This document shows positions 24,614 through 31,239 of a stretch of 53,545 nucleotides of DNA, one piece after another. Numbering within the stretch: the stretch's first letter is position 1; every line of letters begins with the position of its first letter. The DNA comes from Dehalococcoidia bacterium UBA1141 (GTDB taxonomy: Bacteria; Chloroflexota; Dehalococcoidia; Lucifugimonadales; UBA3495). Location: assembly GCA_002311385.1 (NCBI GenBank), contig DCAE01000094.1, positions 133,936 through 187,480 on the forward strand, read 5' to 3'. Below the pieces are notes generated by a model, which was given only the letters and a program-made list of their open reading frames with translations, had not been told where the DNA came from and did no database searches. Both the position numbers and the translations under genes were made by a program.

Positions 24614-25240
24614 ATGGCCGGAACTGAGATAACAACCTACTACGACTTTCGTTGACCTTTTGTGTACAATGCCGCCGTGTGGCTGGCAAAAGTGGAAGAG
24701 TCGATAGGTGAAAAAATAGAAATCGACTGGCAGCCGTTCTTATTGGCCCAGGCTAATAATGACAAAGAGGATAAAGTCTGGGAGCGGCCCGAAATCATCG
24801 ATGGCTCGGACAACACCCTTCTGGCTCACCGGGCCGGTCTGGCCGCCAAGCGACAGGGGAAAGAGGCTTTCCAAAGCTTCTTCATGACCCTGCTAAGGGC
24901 CAGGCACGAAGATAAGAAGGACCTGAATGATCCCACCGTAATTCAGGATGCGGTGGAGAATTCGGGCATCGACCAAGCTCGTTTCAGAGAAGACGTTGCG
25001 GATCCCACGCTGCTGAAAGACTTGGCGGAGAGCCATACGAAGGCAGTAGAGGAAGTAGGGGCCTTCGGTGTGCCGACATTTGTATTCCCATCTGGGAAAG
25101 CGGCATTCTTGAAGATGTTTATTCCTCCCGACGAACTGGCGGCAGAGATGTACGAGTCGCTCTTCAAGACGATGAGCGAATTTGCCTACGTTGGAGAGAT
25201 CAAGCGGCCACAGCCGCCTTGGCCTCACGGACTTATCTAG
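24614..25240 (+). CDS. DsbA-like thioredoxin-fold selenoprotein (in-frame UGA at codon 14)
   Basis: Plain ORF calling starts this gene after the UGA, at 24662. The ATG at 24614 has an AGGAGGT Shine-Dalgarno sequence 7 nt upstream and a near-consensus promoter. Reading from it gives MAGTEITTYYDFRUPFVYNA, with UGA at 24653-24655. DsbA/FrnE-like proteins place their active-site CP at this point after the first strand (YYDFxCP), so UGA replaces the redox Cys. The rest fits a DsbA fold: KIEIDWQPFLLA, helical insert, and the cis-Pro loop GAFGVPTFVF near residue 150. The second Cys of CxxC is Val, so it would be a monothiol-type (selenol-only) enzyme. A hairpin follows at 24657-24692. The product is 208 residues with no signal peptide. 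Substrate is unknown. Confidence 0.85.
24657..24692 (+). promoter_or_regulatory. Candidate bacterial SECIS hairpin (DsbA-like gene)
   Basis: A lower stem pairs 24657-24661 with 24688-24692, and an upper stem pairs 24671-24676 with 24681-24687 (one bulged C and one G-U pair). The GUGU apical loop at 24677-24680 lies 22-25 nt after the UGA. A 9-nt bulge sits on the 5' side. This geometry fits bacterial SECIS elements, which bind SelB. Confidence 0.65.
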
Positions 25241-25249
25241 GAGGGCTGA

Positions 25250-25963
25250 TTGGCTAGGGACCAACTGGAATCGGTTCTGGGATTACATTTCCGGAACCGT
25301 CAATTACTTGAGCAGGCACTCGTCCACAGCTCTTTTGTAAATGAGAATGGATGGTCGCCTTCAGCCTCCTACGAACGAATGGAGTACTTGGGTGACGCCG
25401 TGTTAGGGCTGGTCATCTCCGACGAACTCTACCGGCGTTATCCGGACCTTCCCGAAGGCGATTTGACCAAGAGCCGCTCGGCCTTGGTCCGGCGCGAAAC
25501 ACTTTCCCATGTGGCGCAAAGAGCCCATCTGGGAGATTTTATCTGCTTGGGTAAGGGCGAGGAAGCCAGTGGCGGCCGACACCGCGATTCGATACTGGCC
25601 GCTGTAATGGAATCAATCATCGCCGCTGTTTACTTGGACAGCAATTATCCCGAAGCAAAACAGTTTATTTTGAGAATCATGGCCGAAGAGCTGGAAGAGT
25701 TTTTCAGCGCTGGGCTAGTTGAAGAAAACCCCAAGTCCCATCTACAAGAGCTAGTGCAAGGGCGCGGATGCTCAACCCCCAGCTACCGCCTTGTGTCCAG
25801 TGAAGGCCCGGATCATGGGCCGGTATTCACCGTCGAAGTGTTGGTGGAAGGTGAGGTAATGGGCGTTGGTCAAGGCGGCAGCAAATCGGGCGCAGAAAGC
25901 ATTGCGGCCAAGGCAGCCATGGCTCGCTTAGCTGTGGAATCCGGCGCTGGTAGGGGAGAGTAG
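25250..25963 (+). CDS. rnc: Ribonuclease III
   Basis: RNase III cleaves double-stranded RNA and processes rRNA precursors. The 237-residue product has the family signature ERMEYLGDAVLGLVISDELY near residues 42-60, the second acidic block ESIIAAVYLDS, and a C-terminal dsRNA-binding domain (NPKSHLQELVQGRG ... GGSKSGAESIAAKAAM). It starts with TTG at 25250, five bases after a strong AGGAGG. The gap from the selenoprotein gene is 9 bp, so the two are probably co-transcribed. Confidence 0.96.
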   Translation: MARDQLESVLGLHFRNRQLLEQALVHSSFVNENGWSPSASYERMEYLGDAVLGLVISDELYRRYPDLPEGDLTKSRSALVRRETLSHVAQRAHLGDFICLGKGEEASGGRHRDSILAAVMESIIAAVYLDSNYPEAKQFILRIMAEELEEFFSAGLVEENPKSHLQELVQGRGCSTPSYRLVSSEGPDHGPVFTVEVLVEGEVMGVGQGGSKSGAESIAAKAAMARLAVESGAGRGE

Positions 25964-25975
25964 GGCGGCTCGTCA

Positions 25976-27385
25976 ATGTCAGATACAAAACCAGTAGCAT
26001 TTCTTAGCTTCGTAAATTCCGACTTTCAGCATGAAGAAGGGCGTATTGCCCAGTTTCGTGAGCGATTGGCCGACGAAGTCAGTATGCACACCGGCAAAGA
26101 TTTGTCGATTTTCCAGGACCGGGACGACGCATTGTGGAAACAGGCCTGGGAAGAGCACGTTGTGCTGGACAATGCCGAAGAAGGGAGCCCCCATACAGCT
26201 CTGCTGATAGCTTTTATCACCCCCAGATTTTTCCGCAGCGACCAGTGTAAAAACGAGATGGAGGCTTTCCTCAGGCTCGAGCAGCAGCTGAATCGCAACG
26301 ATCTAGTCCTACCTCTTTATTACGTCCGCTGCCCCTTCTTGGACGATGATGCCAAGCAAGGCGGAGACGGTCTGGTTGACTCTATCGTTGGCCGGGAGCA
26401 CCGTTTCGACTGGCGTGAGCTCCGTTTCCAACCCTTTTCCGCTCCGGAGGTTGGCAAGGCCCTGGAAGAATTGGCCTTGAGAATAAGCGACGTATTAGAC
26501 CCGCCCCAACAATCCCGATTAGTCCGTATGGCCATGGAACGGGTGCCTGGCTTGAAAAGGTATCAGCGCCGGGGTGAGACACCGGCGGCCGAGCCCAAGC
26601 TTCAGTCTAGGCTTCAACCCAGGAATCAGTCTTGTCTCCAACCTATGGAAGACGACTTGGAGTACTTGGAAGAGGTTGAAGAGGAAGAACGAGGCCCTAG
26701 AACGCGAGTGGTGGACCCTATGGGTCGAGCCGACCACGTCACCATATCCGAGGCCATCGAAGCTGCGGATTCCGGCGACCGAATTCTGGTCAAGCCGGGC
26801 CTCTATCAAGAAAGCCTGGTGATAGACAAACCGGTGGAGCTTATCGGTGATGGTGCGGACGAAGACATAGTGATTCAATCGGTTGGGGCCAACGCAATCT
26901 TGTTCAAGACCACAATGGGCCGCGTGTCAAACATGACGCTGCGCCAGATGCACGGCGGCGATTGGTTCTGCCTGAATGCTACTCAAGGGCGGTTGTTCTT
27001 GGAGGAATGCGATATCACCAGCCTCAGCTTAGCCTGCGTCGCCATCAATGGAGGCGCCGACCCGCGGCTGCGCCGTAACAAGATACACCACAGCAACCAG
27101 AGCGGCGTTATTGTTTACGATAATGGGCTGGGAAATATTGATGACAACGATATCTATGCCAATGGCCTATCCGGCGTAGAAATCAGAAACGGCGCAAACC
27201 CCGTGCTGCATGGCAACCGCATCTACGAGAACAAAGAGGCCGGAGTGTATGTTTACGACGACGGCCAGGGTAGGCTGGAGAATAACGACATCTACCTTAA
27301 CTCTCGCGCCGGAATGAGAATCGGAAATTCCGGCCGTCCTGTATTGCGCCGAAACCGCATCAATAAGACGAAACCGCATCAATAA
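25976..27385 (+). CDS. TIR-like domain plus right-handed beta-helix protein, 3' end frameshifted
   Basis: Residues 1-150 look like a TIR-type domain: VAFLSFVNSDFQHEEGRIAQF, a central WKQAWEEHVVLDNAEEG and ALLIAFITPRFFRSDQCKNEMEAFL, ending in LVLPLYYV. A linker rich in acidic residues (LEYLEEVEEEERG) leads to about 210 residues of right-handed beta-helix repeats such as NKIHHSNQSGVIVYDNGLGNI, NDIYANGLSGVEIRNGANPV and NRIYENKEAGVYVYDDGQGR. The frame stops at 27385 inside a 19-bp duplication. Removing one copy continues it 46 residues to TAA 27525-27527 (NGIVAIWAPLKGGGDVEEN...). No signal peptide is seen, so it appears cytoplasmic. TIR domains often cleave NAD in immunity or signal; that role here is inference. 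It sits between rnc and ftsY, where smc is often found. Confidence 0.8.
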   Translation: MSDTKPVAFLSFVNSDFQHEEGRIAQFRERLADEVSMHTGKDLSIFQDRDDALWKQAWEEHVVLDNAEEGSPHTALLIAFITPRFFRSDQCKNEMEAFLRLEQQLNRNDLVLPLYYVRCPFLDDDAKQGGDGLVDSIVGREHRFDWRELRFQPFSAPEVGKALEELALRISDVLDPPQQSRLVRMAMERVPGLKRYQRRGETPAAEPKLQSRLQPRNQSCLQPMEDDLEYLEEVEEEERGPRTRVVDPMGRADHVTISEAIEAADSGDRILVKPGLYQESLVIDKPVELIGDGADEDIVIQSVGANAILFKTTMGRVSNMTLRQMHGGDWFCLNATQGRLFLEECDITSLSLACVAINGGADPRLRRNKIHHSNQSGVIVYDNGLGNIDDNDIYANGLSGVEIRNGANPVLHGNRIYENKEAGVYVYDDGQGRLENNDIYLNSRAGMRIGNSGRPVLRRNRINKTKPHQ

Positions 27386-27386
27386 G
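27351..27386 (+). repeat. 19-bp tandem duplication that breaks the TIR/beta-helix frame
   Basis: GAAACCGCATCAATAAG occurs at 27351-27367 and 27370-27386, period 19 bp. Because 19 is not a multiple of three, the second copy shifts the frame and creates TAA. Without it the ORF continues in a sensible beta-helix repeat to 27527. Confidence 0.9.
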
Positions 27387-27671
27387 AACGGTATCGTGGC
27401 CATCTGGGCGCCACTAAAGGGTGGTGGTGATGTCGAAGAGAATGACCTAAGGGGCAATGCTTACGGCGCTTGGAAGGTTTCTGCCGAGAGTGAGCCTTTG
27501 CTGAGAAGGTCTGGTAACCTGGAATAAGCCTACAGTTGTCATTTCTAGACCTGCGCCGATCTTCAAGCCGGATCGCCGGACTCTCCCACCTATGGCCTCG
27601 ATGGTAAACCTTGGACCGCACGAATCCAGTGCGCTATTAATCCTTGAACTCCCAGTTCCACCTGAATATAG

Positions 27672-28634
27672 ATGCTGAAATTTTTCAAACGCAACCAAGA
27701 TAAAGACCTGAAACAAACGGAAGGAGCCGTCAAGGCCAGCCGAGACCGTTGGTTTGGGAGAATCTTCGGCTTGCTCCGCTCCTCAAATCTCGACGATGCC
27801 CTGTGGGAGGAACTGGAGGAAATCCTGATTTCCTCGGACGTGGGCGTGGACACCTCTCTGAGAATCGTCGAAGAGTTAAAGTCCAAGTCCAGCCAGCAAA
27901 AAATAGATAACCCCGATTCCTTGTTTGAAAGCTTGAAGGAATCGTTGATTCGCGACCTGGAGGACGGCTCAAATTCAGGTGGCTCAGATTGGATCAACGA
28001 CGATGACCGGCCTTCACCTTATGTAATTCTGATGGTTGGTGTAAACGGCGTCGGTAAAACTACCAGCATCGCCAAGTTGGCCTATCATCTACAGCAAAAC
28101 GGATTAAAGGTCATGTTGGGCGCTGCGGATACCTTTCGGGCCGCAGCAGCAGAGCAACTGGAAATCCTGGGCGAGCGAATCGGCGTAGATGTAATCAGTC
28201 ACCGTAGTGGAGCGGACCCTGGAGCAGTAGCCTACGACGCCTACCAGGCTGGTAAAGCCCGCGGCGCCGATGTGCTGATTATAGACACGGCGGGCCGACT
28301 GCACACCAAGTCCAACTTGATGGAAGAGCTAAAGAAGATACGCCGGGTCCTGAGCCGCCTGGAACCATCGGCTCCCCACCAAGTGATTCTGACGCTGGAC
28401 GCCACCACTGGCTTGAACGGCATGGCTCAGGCAAAATCATTCAAAGAAGCAGTGGACTGCACCGGAATATTCCTGGCTAAGCTCGACGGAACGGCCCGCG
28501 GGGGAATAGTCCTTGCCATCAAACAGGAACTACAGGTTCCTATACTTTTTATCGGCACGGGAGAGAGTCTGGAAGACCTGGCCACCTTCGATTCCCGGCA
28601 GTTTGTTGACTCTCTGCTCGCTCCTGTTTCCTGA
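27672..28634 (+). CDS. ftsY: Signal recognition particle receptor FtsY
   Basis: FtsY is the SRP receptor GTPase that delivers ribosome-nascent chains to the Sec translocon. The 320-residue product has the NG domain: MVGVNGVGKTTSIAKLA (G1), LGAADTFRAAAAEQL, VLIIDTAGRLHTKSNLMEEL (G3), FLAKLDGTARGG (G4) and the C-terminal IGTGESLEDLATFD. The N-terminal A domain is short (about 25 residues) and basic at the very start (MLKFFKRNQDK). It ends in TGA, another normal UGA stop in this genome. The gap back to the TIR-type gene holds no gene. Confidence 0.97.
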   Translation: MLKFFKRNQDKDLKQTEGAVKASRDRWFGRIFGLLRSSNLDDALWEELEEILISSDVGVDTSLRIVEELKSKSSQQKIDNPDSLFESLKESLIRDLEDGSNSGGSDWINDDDRPSPYVILMVGVNGVGKTTSIAKLAYHLQQNGLKVMLGAADTFRAAAAEQLEILGERIGVDVISHRSGADPGAVAYDAYQAGKARGADVLIIDTAGRLHTKSNLMEELKKIRRVLSRLEPSAPHQVILTLDATTGLNGMAQAKSFKEAVDCTGIFLAKLDGTARGGIVLAIKQELQVPILFIGTGESLEDLATFDSRQFVDSLLAPVS

Positions 28635-28658
28635 AGCAAACGGGCTAGTTCAGGCTCT

Positions 28659-28680
28659 CCCCACCCATTTGTCGGTGGGG
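28659..28680 (+). other. 7-bp G/C hairpin downstream of ftsY
   Basis: CCCCACC (28659-28665) pairs with GGTGGGG (28674-28680) around an 8-nt loop, 25 bp after the ftsY stop. There is no T-run, so it is a weak terminator or RNA-stabilising hairpin. The next gene begins at 28757. Confidence 0.4.
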
Positions 28681-28756
28681 GCTCTGCTTCAAATGTCCAC
28701 ACTGACCCATAGCCCCAACAATCTGCACCCGATGCGTTCCGGTCAGCCATATTAGA

Positions 28757-31180
28757 ATGTTAGACGCCTTAACCTGGCTGCTGGCGATTGAGGTTCTGGG
28801 GCTCCTGGCCCTCCCTCTTTGTTTTGTACTTTTCAGTAGATTGCCGGACCGGGGACTCACCTTGGCCAAACCCTTGGCCTTGGTCCTTTTCTCTTATCTG
28901 TTGTGGGTGACCGGTCTGACCCATCTGGCCCCAAACACACGCATCACGTTAATCGTGATTCTGCTTCTGGCAGCGGTGGCTGGTGGCTTCGTATTCCGGG
29001 CCATGGCCGACCGCATAATCAGCTTCATCAAAGAAGAATGGCGCACGCTGGTTGTGGCCGAAATCATCTTCTTAGCGTTCTTCTTCCTCTGGCTGGGTAT
29101 CACTTCCGAGACTCCAGCCATCTCCGGCACCGAGAAACCCATGGATTTCGGGTTCATGAACGCAGTCCTCCAGAGCCGGTTCTTCCCTCCGGAGGACCCC
29201 TGGCTGTCTGGCCATTCCATCAGCTACTATTATTTCGGCCATTTCATGATGGCCTTCCTGGCCAAATTGACCGCCGTCCCTTCCAACGTGGGCTACAACC
29301 TGGCTATATCTCTTGTGCCGGCGCTGCTGGCTATTGCGTCGTTCGGCCTGATTTACAACTTGGTGCGCCTCTCCGGTGGTGGGCTAAGATCAGCCTTGGG
29401 CTTCGGGTTGGCTGCTCCAGCCATGATTATGCTGCTTGGCAATCTGGAAGGGGTGTTGGAATTCATCCATGCTCAGGGTCTGGGTGGCGACGGTTTTTGG
29501 AACTGGGTGGGAATAAAGGGTCTGGGCAGCGGACCAGCCGGTTCCGGGTTGTTGCCCGACGATTACTTATGGTGGTGGCGTGGCACCCGGGTCATAGACA
29601 CCTTGGTAGACGGCCAGAGCTTGGACTACACCATCACAGAATTCCCGGCTTTCAGTTTCTTGCTGGGCGACCTGCACCCCCATGTTATGAGCCTGCCTTT
29701 CGTCGTGCTGGGCCTTTCCTTAGGACTAAACCTGTTCCAGTACCGGAGCACAATCGGACCTGGCTGGCTGCTACGCAACCCGCTGGAGGCCATCGCCATT
29801 GCGCTTTTCGTGGGGTCTTTGGCTTTCATCAACATCTGGGACCTGCCCTTGCTGGCCGGAATCTTCGCCGTATTGATATCGGTCAAGAATTACGGTGAAG
29901 GCGACGGCGACCTCCAAAGGGCAGTCTTAAACGCTGCGGCGGCTTTGATACCAATATTGGCCCTTGGCGTGTTGATGTTTTTGCCCTTTTATTTGACATT
30001 TAGTGGCGGCGCGTTGGGTATTCTGCCCTTGCAGGACGTCAGCACACGGCCGATTTTGTTCTTCTTAGCAATAGGCCTATTTGCTTTATTGGCAATATCT
30101 TTCGTCTTACTCCAGTTGCCGGGGTTGGGGCGGCCCACGAGGCCAGACGGAGTGTTTGCCGGGCTGGTCCTAGCCATTGCCCTTATGCCGCTGGTTGTCT
30201 GGGGAGGAATCGTTCTAGTCTTGACCTGGGCCGACGAAGGGGTCGGCGCTGCCATCGTAGATGTAGGGGGAAGAGCGCTTTGGGTATTGCCGGGACTGGC
30301 CATCGTTGCGGTGGCCTCCATCAGCGCCGGGATGCGTTTACGCCGGGGAGAAGAGACGGCGGCGGCTTTTCCGTTGATGCTGGTGGCCGTGGCCTTTTAT
30401 CTGCTAGTGGGAGCGGAGCTTTTCTACGTAAACGACACCTTTGGTGGCGCATTTCGCCGCATGAACACGGTGTTCAAGGTATACTACCAATCCTGGCTGC
30501 TTTTGGGCCTGGCCGGGACCTACTCTCTTTATTTTTGGCGCTCCCGCGTCACCACACATAGTTTACGTGGGTCCGAACCACGCCAACCCGAACCGGGCGC
30601 CGGTCACACCCATTCGCAACAAAAATTGGTCCGAACTGCTAACTGGGTTTGGGGGTTCGCCGTCGTATTGATGGTGGTCGGGTCTGCTTATTACTCCGTG
30701 GGCGCTGTGCTGGACCGGACGGGAATCTTAAATCAGAATCACACCCTGGCGGACAATACTCTTGACGGTCTTTCCTTCGTCCAATCCCAAGACCCTGGAG
30801 AGTACGCCGCCATCCTATGGTTGCGGGACGACGCCGGTTTCGGGCGCATCGTGGAGGCAGTTGGGGACGATTACTCCGACTACGGTCGAATCTCCGCAAG
30901 CACCGGCTTTCCCACTTTGCTGGGCTGGAAGGGCCATGAACTGCAGTGGCGAGGGACCAGCCTGCCGTTCCAAGGTAGGGAAGAGGACGTGGAGCGGATA
31001 TACGAGAGTAGCGACCCTGCAGAGGTAAAATTATTGCTGGAACAGTATCAGGTGCGCTACGTGTATCTGGGCCGCCGGGAACGCAGCGACTACGGCGGAG
31101 CCAACTTGGCGGGATTCGGCAACCTCTTGAGAACCGCATTTGAACAAGACGGCGTAATTATCTACGAGTTACTGAACTGA
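28757..31180 (+). CDS. YYY/DUF2298 multi-spanning membrane protein
   Basis: The 807-residue protein has more than a dozen hydrophobic membrane segments and a soluble C-terminal region. It contains the SISYYYFGHFMMAFLAKL block that names the Chlor_Arch_YYY family (DUF2298), shared by Chloroflexota and archaea. The family is presumed to be GT-C-type glycosyltransferase-like proteins in the membrane. DPWLSGHSISYYYFGH near residue 150 and LGDLHPHVMSLPF near 305 are other striking segments. The C-terminal 170 residues include YAAILWLRDDAGFGRIVEAVG and YSDYGRISASTGFPTLLGW. It lies next to an Agl23-like protein, as in other genomes with this pair. Exact reaction is unknown. Confidence 0.88.
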   Translation: MLDALTWLLAIEVLGLLALPLCFVLFSRLPDRGLTLAKPLALVLFSYLLWVTGLTHLAPNTRITLIVILLLAAVAGGFVFRAMADRIISFIKEEWRTLVVAEIIFLAFFFLWLGITSETPAISGTEKPMDFGFMNAVLQSRFFPPEDPWLSGHSISYYYFGHFMMAFLAKLTAVPSNVGYNLAISLVPALLAIASFGLIYNLVRLSGGGLRSALGFGLAAPAMIMLLGNLEGVLEFIHAQGLGGDGFWNWVGIKGLGSGPAGSGLLPDDYLWWWRGTRVIDTLVDGQSLDYTITEFPAFSFLLGDLHPHVMSLPFVVLGLSLGLNLFQYRSTIGPGWLLRNPLEAIAIALFVGSLAFINIWDLPLLAGIFAVLISVKNYGEGDGDLQRAVLNAAAALIPILALGVLMFLPFYLTFSGGALGILPLQDVSTRPILFFLAIGLFALLAISFVLLQLPGLGRPTRPDGVFAGLVLAIALMPLVVWGGIVLVLTWADEGVGAAIVDVGGRALWVLPGLAIVAVASISAGMRLRRGEETAAAFPLMLVAVAFYLLVGAELFYVNDTFGGAFRRMNTVFKVYYQSWLLLGLAGTYSLYFWRSRVTTHSLRGSEPRQPEPGAGHTHSQQKLVRTANWVWGFAVVLMVVGSAYYSVGAVLDRTGILNQNHTLADNTLDGLSFVQSQDPGEYAAILWLRDDAGFGRIVEAVGDDYSDYGRISASTGFPTLLGWKGHELQWRGTSLPFQGREEDVERIYESSDPAEVKLLLEQYQVRYVYLGRRERSDYGGANLAGFGNLLRTAFEQDGVIIYELLN

Positions 31181-31239
31181 CCTGGTAATTCGATTCATCA
31201 ATTAAGCTGGTAATCAAACCGGTATCAGCACTGAAGGAG

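Noticed and set aside
24653..24655. UGA as a simple nonsense mutation in the DsbA-like gene
   Set aside because: Intact promoter, ribosome site and downstream frame, a SECIS-like hairpin, and two other independent UGA cases at redox sites make recoding more likely; error is not excluded.
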